Shown in pieces: positions 1 through 6,387 of a DNA stretch of 8,642 nt. The stretch's first letter is position 1. Every line of letters begins with the position of its first letter. The position numbers were made by a program, and so were the translations under genes. The stretch is from Pseudomonadales bacterium (GTDB lineage Bacteria > Pseudomonadota > Gammaproteobacteria > Pseudomonadales > Moraxellaceae), in contig JABEVH010000040.1 of the NCBI GenBank assembly GCA_013043915.1, positions 1-8,642 on the forward strand, given 5' to 3'. The notes beneath the pieces were generated by a model. The model saw only the letters and a list, made by a program, of their open reading frames with translations. It searched no databases and was not told where the DNA came from.

Positions 1-329
1 ACCTTGATCTATTACAGCAAAAGCTGATGCACGCCTCAGCACAACCCCCCTTTCAAGGACAAATTTTTATTAAGATATGTAAGGATGCCGCTAGCTGCTT
101 AGCACAACAGCAAACCCTGAGCCAACAATGGGACACCTTCCAAAAAACCGTTCATGCAGTTTCAGCAGAAGAGGATTGTGCTCGCTATGCCCAAGCCAAT
201 GCTGATGGAGAGATCAATTTGGAGCGAATCAATCACATTGATTGTCATGCGTCCACGCTCAAGCAACAAACTCAGGCCGACCAGAATGAGAAAGCCAGGC
301 TAAAGGAGCTGCTCTTTGATAAACCTTGA
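1..329 (+). CDS. Unrecognised protein, C-terminal part (5' end outside window)
   Basis: The reading frame is open from the left edge (first full codon at base 3) to a TGA at 327-329, giving at least 108 residues. An ATG at 27 is the first in-frame ATG in view, but it has no convincing Shine-Dalgarno sequence in front of it, and the frame continues upstream, so the gene is probably longer. The visible part is hydrophilic, rich in Gln, Ala and charged residues, and looks helical, especially the last 35 residues. It has four cysteines, in IxxCKDAASC, EEDC and HIDC. I see no signal peptide or membrane segment in this part, and I do not recognise the family. It lies 32 bases before xseB on the same strand and may be co-transcribed with it. 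That it is a gene is supported by the sustained open frame and the position. No function is proposed. Confidence 0.6.
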   Translation, partial: LDLLQQKLMHASAQPPFQGQIFIKICKDAASCLAQQQTLSQQWDTFQKTVHAVSAEEDCARYAQANADGEINLERINHIDCHASTLKQQTQADQNEKARLKELLFDKP

Positions 330-347
330 TTTACTTAAGCATACGAG

Positions 348-352
348 AGGAG
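348..352 (+). promoter_or_regulatory. Ribosome binding site of xseB
   Basis: AGGAG lies nine bases before the ATG at 362. This selects 362 as the xseB start rather than the in-frame TTG at 326, which overlaps the stop of the upstream gene. Confidence 0.7.
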
Positions 353-361
353 TCCGTAAGC

Positions 362-622
362 ATGGGTATTAATACCACTCAGCCTGGAGAAGCTCCATCC
401 TTGGCTACTTTTGAAGCATCCATGACAGAGCTTGAAACCATCGTTCGCATGCTGGAGAACGGAGAGGCCAGTCTGGAGCATGCACTGAGTGCATTTGAGC
501 GCGGCATTGCACTTACCCGATCCTGCCAGCAACAACTGGACCAGGCAGAACAACGCGTCAGGGTCTTGCTCGAGACTCCTGAAGGCATCGTAAGCCAGGA
601 GCCACTGGATGACACCCACTGA
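362..622 (+). CDS. xseB: Exodeoxyribonuclease VII small subunit
   Basis: This gene encodes the small subunit of exonuclease VII, which with the large subunit XseA degrades single-stranded DNA to short oligonucleotides in the cytoplasm. The product has 86 residues; the E. coli protein has about 80. The family core is visible: TFEASMTELETIVRMLENG (residues 16-34), then SLEHALSAFERGIAL (37-51), then a helical tail with SCQQQLDQAEQRV (54-66). The first 15 residues are variable, as is usual in this family. The ATG at 362 is chosen because of its AGGAG and the expected length. The last 14 bases overlap ispA, and the xseB-ispA-dxs order is a well-known gammaproteobacterial arrangement, so the three are probably one operon. 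xseA is not in the window. Confidence 0.93.
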   Translation: MGINTTQPGEAPSLATFEASMTELETIVRMLENGEASLEHALSAFERGIALTRSCQQQLDQAEQRVRVLLETPEGIVSQEPLDDTH

Positions 623-1493
623 ACTTGAACCTTTCTTGCGACAGGTACGTGATTCTGTACACAAACAGGCTGATTCGTTTATCACCGCACAAAACTTAGC
701 TGCATCTAATCTAGATCATGCTGTACGCTACAGTGTCCTCAATGAAGGCAAGCGCATTCGTCCAGCCTTATGCTATGCAAGCTGCCTGGCTTTTGGTGGG
801 CATTGGCAGCACGCCAATATGTCAGCACTGGCTATTGAGCTGATCCATTGCTACTCTCTGGTCCATGATGACCTGCCCTGCATGGATGACGACGATTTTC
901 GCCGAGGTCAACCCACGTGCCATCGCCAGTTCAATGAAGCTCTGGCTCTCCTTGCTGGCGACACCTTGCAAGCTATGGCGTTTCATGCCCTAGCGCTGGC
1001 TCCTCTAGAAGTTAGTTTGCGAGTGACCACTATGGATGTTCTGGCCTCAGCTGCTCGTGACATGGCGGCAGGACAGTCCCTGGATCTCGATGCGGAAAGA
1101 GCCCCCATCACCCTTGAACACCTTGAGTCCATCCATCGCTTAAAAACCGGAGCTTTGATCAGGGCCAGCCTTGAAATGGGTGCACTCGCAGCCGGTGTGA
1201 CTGACCTGCCCTCACTTGATGGCTTGCGGCGCTTCGGCTCTCTTTTGGGCTTGGCCTTTCAAGTTCAAGATGATGTCCTCGACGTGATTGGAAATGCGCA
1301 AATTCTTGGCAAAAGTGTTGGATCTGATGAACGCATGGGCAAGGCTACTTATCCTTCCATCCTGGGACTGGCGTCAGCTCAGCAGCTCAGCCACCATCTG
1401 CATGCTCAGGCTCTGGCTGAGTTGCTTACCCTGGAGGCAGACACGAAAATGTTGTTGCAGCTAACTGATTATCTGATCTCCCGCGACAGCTAG
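609..1493 (+). CDS. ispA: (2E,6E)-farnesyl diphosphate synthase (short-chain trans-prenyltransferase)
   Basis: It condenses isopentenyl diphosphate with dimethylallyl and then geranyl diphosphate to make farnesyl diphosphate, the precursor of quinone side chains and undecaprenyl phosphate. The product has 294 residues (E. coli IspA has 299). Visible motifs are GKRIRP (47-52), the first aspartate-rich motif DDLPCMD (87-93) followed by DDDFRRG (94-100), GDTLQ (117-121), and the second aspartate-rich motif in FQVQDDVLD (217-225) followed by GK and GKATYP. The aspartates bind Mg and the allylic diphosphate. The ATG at 609 has AGGAG at 597-601, seven bases upstream, inside xseB; the 14-base overlap suggests translational coupling. 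The only nearby alternatives are other short-chain synthases such as geranyl diphosphate synthase; context and length favour FPP synthase. Confidence 0.95.
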   Translation: MTPTELEPFLRQVRDSVHKQADSFITAQNLAASNLDHAVRYSVLNEGKRIRPALCYASCLAFGGHWQHANMSALAIELIHCYSLVHDDLPCMDDDDFRRGQPTCHRQFNEALALLAGDTLQAMAFHALALAPLEVSLRVTTMDVLASAARDMAAGQSLDLDAERAPITLEHLESIHRLKTGALIRASLEMGALAAGVTDLPSLDGLRRFGSLLGLAFQVQDDVLDVIGNAQILGKSVGSDERMGKATYPSILGLASAQQLSHHLHAQALAELLTLEADTKMLLQLTDYLISRDS

Positions 1494-1500
1494 ATACGGT

Positions 1501-1506
1501 TATAAT
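1501..1506 (+). promoter_or_regulatory. Possible -10 element ahead of dxs
   Basis: A perfect TATAAT hexamer sits 32 bases before the dxs ATG, just after the ispA stop. I see no good -35 hexamer 16-18 bases upstream (the bases there are C-rich) and no extended -10 TG. It could be an internal sigma-70-type promoter that lets dxs be expressed apart from xseB-ispA, or it could be chance. Confidence 0.3.
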
Positions 1507-1538
1507 CGTGCCTTTCATCCATCCTCAGGTATGACCGG

Positions 1539-3440
1539 ATGTTGATTTCTTTGCCATCAATACGCCCCGACACCCCCCTCCTGAACGAGATTAATCGTCC
1601 AGAGCAACTGCGACAATTGCCGCCCGAGGCACTACCTGAGCTAGCCGAAGAGCTACGCGCCTATTTGCTTTGGTGTGTCAGCCAAACGGGGGGACATTTT
1701 GGAGCAGGCTTAGGTGTAGTAGAGCTCACCTTAGCCCTGCATTATTGCTATAACACACCGGTTGATCGCCTGGTCTGGGACGTGGGACACCAGACTTATC
1801 CCCATAAAATTCTTACGGGTCGCCGTGAGGCTATGCTTAGCATGCGGCAACGCCATGGCTTGGCTGCCTTCCCTTCGCGTGAAGAATCCGAGTTTGATAC
1901 CTTTGGTGTAGGGCATTCGTCAACCTCGATTTCAGCTGCGCTGGGGATGGCCATGGCTAGCCGTCGGCGAGATAGCACTCGACGCATCTGTGCCATCATT
2001 GGCGATGGCGCCATGACAGCCGGCATGGCTTTTGAAGCGATGGGACATGCCGGTCATTTGGGTGCTGACATGCTGGTCATCCTAAATGACAATGACATGT
2101 CGATCTCGCGCAATGTGGGTGGTTTATCCAACTATCTGGCCAGAATCTGGTCCAGCCAGACCTATATTGCCCTGCGTGAAGGCGGCAAACGCGTACTCTC
2201 CACCATGCCCTCCACCCTCGATTTTGCCCGACGTACTGAAGAAAGCATGAAGCATATGCTACACGCTCCAGGAACCCTGTTTGAAAGCTTAGGGTTTAAC
2301 TATGTTGGCCCTATTGATGGACATAACCTTGAGGACCTGATTGCCACGATCAGCAACCTGCGCGATGCCCCGGGACCACAACTCCTGCATGTTTATACCA
2401 CCAAGGGCAAAGGCTTTCAGCCCGCTGAAGCTGACCCGATTGGTTATCATGCCATCACCAAAATTGCCCCAGCACAAGAACGCAGCCCACAAGTTCAGGC
2501 CATCAAACCACCGCGCTATTCCGATATATTTGGTAACTGGCTATGCGATACAGCACGCGCTGATAGCCGTTTGGTTGGTATTACCCCTGCCATGTGTGAA
2601 GGGTCTGGGATGCAAAGATTTGCCCGGGAATTTCCCGATAGATACTTTGATGTGGCCATTGCCGAACAACACGCCCTGACCCTGGCAGCAGGTTTGGCCT
2701 GCGAAGGTGACAAACCTGTGGTAGCCATTTATTCGACATTTTTACAACGCGGTTACGATCAGCTGATACATGATATCGTCCTGCAAAACCTTGATGTTAC
2801 TTTTGGCATCGATCGGGCAGGTCTTGTTGGGGAAGATGGACCGACCCATTCCGGTATTTTCGATATCGCTTTTATGCGTACGCTACCCAACATCGTCATT
2901 ATGACACCCTCCGATGAATCCGAATGCCGCCGTATGCTCACTACTGCTTACGAATATCGCGGTCCTGCTGCCGTACGCTATCCTCGCGGCACGGGTTGCG
3001 GCGTCCCTCTCGACACGGATCTACAAGTTCTTCCCATAGGCAGGGCTCATATTCGCCGACAAGGACAGAACCAACAGGTCGCACTGCTGGCCTTTGGCCC
3101 CTTGCTGCATATAGCGCTAGAACTTGCAGAGGAGTGGGATGCCACCGTGGTGGATATGCGCTTTGTCAAACCACTGGATATCGAGCTAACCCTAGAGTTG
3201 GCACGACAACATCAACTGCTGGTCACCCTGGAAGAGCATCAGATTGCCGGCGGTGCCGGCAGTGCCGTTGCCGAGCTACTTCATCAGCATGCCCTGCAAG
3301 CATCCGTTCTGATGCTAGGCGTGCCCGACCGATTTATTCAACATGCCAGCCCTGCAGAGATGCATGAGGATGCTGGCATCGACAAAAACAGCCTACATAA
3401 GGCGATTACAGCGAGGATTCAGCTCCTTTCCGGGTCATAG
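1539..3440 (+). CDS. dxs: 1-deoxy-D-xylulose-5-phosphate synthase
   Basis: It joins pyruvate and glyceraldehyde 3-phosphate to form DXP, the first step of the MEP isoprenoid pathway and a precursor for thiamine and pyridoxine; it needs thiamine diphosphate and Mg. The product has 633 residues, normal for the family (about 620). The N-terminal thiamine-diphosphate domain shows GGHFGAGLG with His53, DVGHQTYPHK (81-90), GHSSTSIS (125-132) and the metal motif starting GDGAMTAG (155-162) and ending NDND (183-186). The central domain has AIAEQHA with the expected catalytic Glu376, YSTFLQRGYDQ (398-408), GEDGPTHSG (431-439) and VRYPRG (479-484). The C-terminal transketolase domain ends in the AGGAGSAV region. 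The ATG at 1539 has a weak AGG nine bases upstream. The last 22 bases overlap the convergent ribA gene. All key residues are intact. Confidence 0.97.
   Translation: MLISLPSIRPDTPLLNEINRPEQLRQLPPEALPELAEELRAYLLWCVSQTGGHFGAGLGVVELTLALHYCYNTPVDRLVWDVGHQTYPHKILTGRREAMLSMRQRHGLAAFPSREESEFDTFGVGHSSTSISAALGMAMASRRRDSTRRICAIIGDGAMTAGMAFEAMGHAGHLGADMLVILNDNDMSISRNVGGLSNYLARIWSSQTYIALREGGKRVLSTMPSTLDFARRTEESMKHMLHAPGTLFESLGFNYVGPIDGHNLEDLIATISNLRDAPGPQLLHVYTTKGKGFQPAEADPIGYHAITKIAPAQERSPQVQAIKPPRYSDIFGNWLCDTARADSRLVGITPAMCEGSGMQRFAREFPDRYFDVAIAEQHALTLAAGLACEGDKPVVAIYSTFLQRGYDQLIHDIVLQNLDVTFGIDRAGLVGEDGPTHSGIFDIAFMRTLPNIVIMTPSDESECRRMLTTAYEYRGPAAVRYPRGTGCGVPLDTDLQVLPIGRAHIRRQGQNQQVALLAFGPLLHIALELAEEWDATVVDMRFVKPLDIELTLELARQHQLLVTLEEHQIAGGAGSAVAELLHQHALQASVLMLGVPDRFIQHASPAEMHEDAGIDKNSLHKAITARIQLLSGS
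3419..3440. other. Convergent 3' overlap of dxs and ribA
   Basis: The dxs stop TAG ends at 3440 on the plus strand and the ribA stop TGA occupies 3421-3419 on the minus strand, so 22 bases code on both strands. No hairpin followed by a T run is visible in either direction at this junction, so the two transcripts probably run into each other's coding region before ending. Confidence 0.9.
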
Positions 3441-4027
3441 CCTTCCAGCATATGCCCCATTTTGTCATGCTTGGTCTGCAAATAGCCGCGATTGTGCGGA
3501 TTAGCCCCGGTCTGCAGAGGTACCCGCTCTGACACTTCTAGTCCATGTGCCTTGAGGGCATCCACCTTAAGGGGATTGTTGGTCATCAATTTGATGTTGC
3601 GCACTTTAAGAGTACGCAACATTTTTTCGCACATGGAGTACTCCCTTAAATCAGGAGCAAAACCCAGCTGCTCATTGGCTTCTACCGTATCTGCCCCCTG
3701 ATCCTGCAAGGCGTAGGCACGTATCTTATTAACCAGGCCTATGCCTCGCCCTTCCTGACGAAGGTAGAGAATAACCCCTCGGCCTTCTCTAGCGACAAGT
3801 TGCATGGCCATATCAAGTTGTGGCCCACAATCACAACGCTGACTACCAAAAGCATCTCCGGTCAGGCACTCAGAATGTACACGCGTTAATACGGGCTCAC
3901 CACAAGCCACATCCCCCATCACCAAAGCCACATGCTCCTTGCCAGACACCTTATCCTGGAATGCATGAATTTCAAAAACTCCGTAGCGGGTGGGCAAACT
4001 ACTGTGTGCAATATACTCAACAGGCAT
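3419..4027 (-). CDS. ribA: GTP cyclohydrolase II (functional type)
   Basis: It opens and trims GTP to the diaminopyrimidine phosphate that starts riboflavin synthesis, releasing formate and pyrophosphate. From the chosen start the product has 202 residues (E. coli RibA has 196). The zinc ligands Cys54, Cys65 and Cys67 are present in RVHSEC and QRCDCG, followed by YLRQEGRGIGL (88-98), Tyr105, DTVEAN (113-118) and Arg128, the residues expected for catalysis and GTP binding. An upstream in-frame ATG would add 26 residues that mostly lie over pgpA, so it is not used. The ATG at 4027 has GGAG six bases upstream and lies 13 bases after the pgpA stop. It is the last gene of the leftward block and overlaps dxs at its 3' end. 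This is the true RibA of the window, because the RibA-like domain of the ribB-type gene has lost its metal site. Confidence 0.96.
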   Translation of the reverse strand: MPVEYIAHSSLPTRYGVFEIHAFQDKVSGKEHVALVMGDVACGEPVLTRVHSECLTGDAFGSQRCDCGPQLDMAMQLVAREGRGVILYLRQEGRGIGLVNKIRAYALQDQGADTVEANEQLGFAPDLREYSMCEKMLRTLKVRNIKLMTNNPLKVDALKAHGLEVSERVPLQTGANPHNRGYLQTKHDKMGHMLEGYDPERS

Positions 4028-4033
4028 AACAGA

Positions 4034-4037
4034 CTCC
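4034..4037 (-). promoter_or_regulatory. Ribosome binding site of ribA
   Basis: On the minus strand GGAG lies six bases before the ATG at 4027. It overlaps the alternative in-frame ATG at 4039-4037, which argues that translation begins at 4027 (MPVEYIAHS). Confidence 0.65.
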
Positions 4038-4040
4038 ATA

Positions 4041-4592
4041 TTAGTAATACCCACGAATGAGGAGGAGCATAACCCCCGCTGCTGCAAGCAAGCCCGCCGC
4101 CACGTCATCCATCATGATGCCCACTCCACCTCCGATATGCTTATCCATCCACCGAATGGGCCAGGGCTTGAGAATGTCGAAAAATCTGAACAGAATAAAA
4201 CCTGCCACCAGCGGCAGAAGACCATGATGACCTGTCAGAACCAGGGGCAACAATGCCAGCCACTGCCCTACAAACTCATCAAACACGATACCGGGATGGT
4301 CATGCACGCCAAGATCACGGCTGGTTTCTTCACAAACGTAAATACCCAACATTACGCTGAACAACAGCCATGCTAAATAACTCAGCCAGGGCAATAGACT
4401 CAGCGGAGCAAATAACACAACGCCCAGCAAAGACCCCATGGTGCCAGGAGCATAGGGAGAAAATCCGGAGCCAAGGCCAAAAGCCAGCCAGTGGGAAGGG
4501 TTGTGCCTGTCAAATCCCGGAGGGATACGTATATTCAAAAGTGTTGATACCCTCTTAAACCAATAAACTCTGAATGAGGCAGTCCTAGCCAT
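4041..4592 (-). CDS. pgpA: Phosphatidylglycerophosphatase A (outer start given; true start may be 4538)
   Basis: This inner-membrane enzyme removes phosphate from phosphatidylglycerophosphate to give phosphatidylglycerol. The full frame from ATG 4592 has 183 residues; E. coli PgpA has about 172. Family motifs, numbered from that ATG, are GSGFSPYAPGTMGS (41-54), GVHDHPGIVFDEFVG (95-109), FRFFDILKPWPI (135-146) and GGVGIMMDDVAAG (155-167). Hydrophobic stretches near 55-86, 110-137 and 163-180 fit a multi-pass membrane protein. The start is uncertain. ATG 4592 has only AGG as a ribosome site and overlaps thiL by 58 bases, where the conserved thiL end (GLRGYQHF) is encoded. A TTG at 4538 forms a TTGA overlap with the thiL stop, has GAGGG 11 bases upstream and would give 165 residues. 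Identity is secure; the first 18 residues are not. Confidence 0.93.
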   Translation of the reverse strand: MARTASFRVYWFKRVSTLLNIRIPPGFDRHNPSHWLAFGLGSGFSPYAPGTMGSLLGVVLFAPLSLLPWLSYLAWLLFSVMLGIYVCEETSRDLGVHDHPGIVFDEFVGQWLALLPLVLTGHHGLLPLVAGFILFRFFDILKPWPIRWMDKHIGGGVGIMMDDVAAGLLAAAGVMLLLIRGYY

Positions 4593-5458
4593 CGCTGACC
4601 TGGTTCAGCATCAATATGACCTATGCAGGTCAATACAGGTTCTTGTTCCCAGTCATGAATCTGCTGCCCTGATGGAAGCGTGAACAAAAGCTCGTAGTCA
4701 TCACCGCCAGCCAGTTTATGTTGCAAGCTGGGCTGAGCTATGTCAGCTCCTCGCTGGGGCAAGCGGGCGACATCAAGCGTTGCCCCCACACCAGATGCTC
4801 GCAGTATATGATCAAGGTCTTGCACCAGACCATCCGAAATATCAATGGCAGCAGATGCTCGCCCCCGCAAATAACGCCCCAAACTCATGCGTGGTTCAGG
4901 CCTGTCCAACCGACAGCGCAGCTCCCCCACCGGTTCATCGCGTAGTATACGCTCAAGGACCCAGGCTGCCTCACCCGGATAGCCACTGACATAAACAGCA
5001 TCACCTGATCGTGCTCCATCCCTTCTTAATATACCTGATGCCTGCGTCGTGCCCAGCAAATTCACGGTTATACTGAGCGGTCCGCATGTGGTATCTCCCC
5101 CTACCAGCGACACTCCGTACTGCTGCGCCAAAGCAAAAAAACCCTTGGCAAACCCTTCTAGCCATGTGGGGTCAGCAACCGGTAATGTCAAGGCCAGGGT
5201 AGCCCAACGAGCCATACCCCCCATGGCAGCAATATCAGACAAGTTCACTGCCAGTGACTTCCAGCCTATATCATAGGCTGTCGTTATTTCAGGAAAATGT
5301 CTGCCGGCGACCAGCGTATCCGTGCAAGTCAGCAAAACCTCTCCCCTAGGAACTTTCAGGGCTGCGGCATCATCGCCGATCCCCAGTAGAATATTGCTAT
5401 CCTGGATCACGCGCATGAAGTAGCGCTGTATCAGCTCAAATTCACCCAGCTTGCTCAT
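4535..5458 (-). CDS. thiL: Thiamine-monophosphate kinase
   Basis: It phosphorylates thiamine monophosphate with ATP to thiamine diphosphate, the last step of the pathway, in the cytoplasm. The product has 307 residues, slightly shorter than the E. coli enzyme (325) but with every landmark of the PurM-like fold: an N-terminal GEFELIQRYF (5-14), GIGDDAA (26-32), SLAVNLSDIAAMGG (68-81), GGDTT (120-124), AIDISDGL (204-211) and GGDDYELLF (251-259). It ends in GLRGYQHF, equivalent to the GYDHF end of E. coli ThiL. The start overlaps nusB by 17 bases and has no clear Shine-Dalgarno sequence: the bases before the ATG form the palindrome GCGGCCGC. Translation therefore probably depends on coupling to nusB. 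Its product is the cofactor of the DXS enzyme encoded on the opposite strand. Confidence 0.96.
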   Translation of the reverse strand: MSKLGEFELIQRYFMRVIQDSNILLGIGDDAAALKVPRGEVLLTCTDTLVAGRHFPEITTAYDIGWKSLAVNLSDIAAMGGMARWATLALTLPVADPTWLEGFAKGFFALAQQYGVSLVGGDTTCGPLSITVNLLGTTQASGILRRDGARSGDAVYVSGYPGEAAWVLERILRDEPVGELRCRLDRPEPRMSLGRYLRGRASAAIDISDGLVQDLDHILRASGVGATLDVARLPQRGADIAQPSLQHKLAGGDDYELLFTLPSGQQIHDWEQEPVLTCIGHIDAEPGQRWLGLPHSEFIGLRGYQHF

Positions 5459-5885
5459 GCGGCCGCAACTGCTTGGCTAGACGATCCAGAACACCGTTGA
5501 CATAGCGATGCCCATCAGTCGCGCCAAAATCTTTGGCTAAGTCGACAGCTTCGTTGATCACCACCTGATAAGGAATATCAACACGATAGGCGAGTTCATA
5601 AGCCCCGATACTCAGAATACTGCGTTCAACCGGTGTCAGCTGTTCCATATCCCTATCTAGGCAACCCCGTAGCAGTGATTCCAAATGTTCACGCTCACGA
5701 ACACAACCTACCAAGAGCTCATGCAGGTAATCAACATCCGTTTTACGCAAATCATTATCAGCCCTGCACCTCGCCTCGATCTCATGTGCAGGATTACCAC
5801 TGATCAAATGTTCATACAAACCCTGCATGACAAATCGTCGCGCTCGACGCCGAGCTGATGGTTTGAAATCACGATCTTGCGCCAT
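5442..5885 (-). CDS. nusB: Transcription antitermination protein NusB
   Basis: NusB binds NusE (ribosomal protein S10) and boxA RNA in antitermination complexes, chiefly on rRNA operons. The product has 147 residues (E. coli NusB has 139). The arginine-rich start SARRRARRFVMQGLY (10-24) is the RNA-binding helix region, and the C-terminal signature PYQVVINEAVDLAKDFG (105-121) is followed by HRYVNGVLDRLAK (126-138). The ATG at 5885 begins one base after the ribH stop (TGATATG on the minus strand), with an AGG nine bases upstream. The ribH-nusB-thiL order is widely conserved. It overlaps thiL by 17 bases. Confidence 0.96.
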   Translation of the reverse strand: MAQDRDFKPSARRRARRFVMQGLYEHLISGNPAHEIEARCRADNDLRKTDVDYLHELLVGCVREREHLESLLRGCLDRDMEQLTPVERSILSIGAYELAYRVDIPYQVVINEAVDLAKDFGATDGHRYVNGVLDRLAKQLRPHEQAG

Positions 5886-5886
5886 A

Positions 5887-6363
5887 TCAACTGACCTGCT
5901 TGAGCAGCGATACCATTTCCATAGCAGCTAAGGCAGCATCATTGCCTTTATTGCCTGCTTTGGTACCAGAACGCTCTATTGCCTGTTCTATGGAGTCAGT
6001 GGTTAAAACGCCGAAAATAACCGGCACCGATGATTCCAGTTGAACCACACCTAGCCCTTTGGCACATTCACCGGCGACATAATCAAAATGCGGCGTACCC
6101 CCACGAATTACGGCACCTAAAGCGATGACCGCATCAAATCGTCCCGTAGCCACCATCTTGCGAGCCAACAAAGGCAGCTCCCAGGCCCCCGGACAACGTG
6201 CCAAGGTGATAGAAGACTCAGGCACACCATGCCTTTTTAGGGTATCCAGCGCGCCAGCCACCAAAGACTCCACCACGAAGCTGTTGAAACGCCCTACCAC
6301 CAAGGCATATCGCGCCTCGGCGACACCGACAAAATCGCCTTCGATGACATGTATATCTTGCAT
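5887..6363 (-). CDS. ribH: 6,7-dimethyl-8-ribityllumazine synthase
   Basis: It condenses the ribitylaminopyrimidine made via RibA and RibD with 3,4-dihydroxy-2-butanone 4-phosphate made by RibB, giving the lumazine used by riboflavin synthase. In E. coli this gene is also called ribE. The product has 158 residues, standard for the family (E. coli 156), which forms large hollow assemblies. Substrate-binding motifs are all present: GRFNSF (24-29), PGAWELP (58-64), GAVIRGGTPHFDYV (83-96) with the expected catalytic His92, GVLTTD (118-123) and SGTKAGNKG (132-140). The ATG at 6363 has GGGG seven bases upstream and lies 24 bases after the ribB-type gene, so it is clearly in the same operon. Confidence 0.97.
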   Translation of the reverse strand: MQDIHVIEGDFVGVAEARYALVVGRFNSFVVESLVAGALDTLKRHGVPESSITLARCPGAWELPLLARKMVATGRFDAVIALGAVIRGGTPHFDYVAGECAKGLGVVQLESSVPVIFGVLTTDSIEQAIERSGTKAGNKGNDAALAAMEMVSLLKQVS

Positions 6364-6387
6364 GTTCTTACCCCACTACACTGAAAA

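Noticed and set aside
335..685. Long open frame on the opposite strand of xseB (116 codons), and similar opposite-strand frames elsewhere such as 2924-3367
   Set aside because: They lie fully over conserved genes, have no family features or ribosome sites, and have the low-complexity composition typical of shadow frames.
1531..1545. Five-codon ORF (MTGC, stop) overlapping the dxs start, as a possible leader peptide
   Set aside because: The AGG upstream is only one base from this ATG, too close to initiate it, and the ORF is short enough to be chance.
3249..3275. GC-rich repeated GCCGGC/GTGCCG units near the dxs end
   Set aside because: They encode the conserved AGGAGSAV segment of DXS, which explains the repetition.
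3990..4376. Plus-strand 128-codon frame over pgpA and the start of ribA
   Set aside because: The minus strand carries well-conserved PgpA and RibA motifs here; the plus-strand product has no recognisable features.
4792..4862. An 11-base direct repeat (CAGATGCTCGC at 4792 and 4852) inside thiL
   Set aside because: Both copies lie in well-conserved thiL coding sequence and encode ordinary Ala-Ser residues; only two copies, no element structure.
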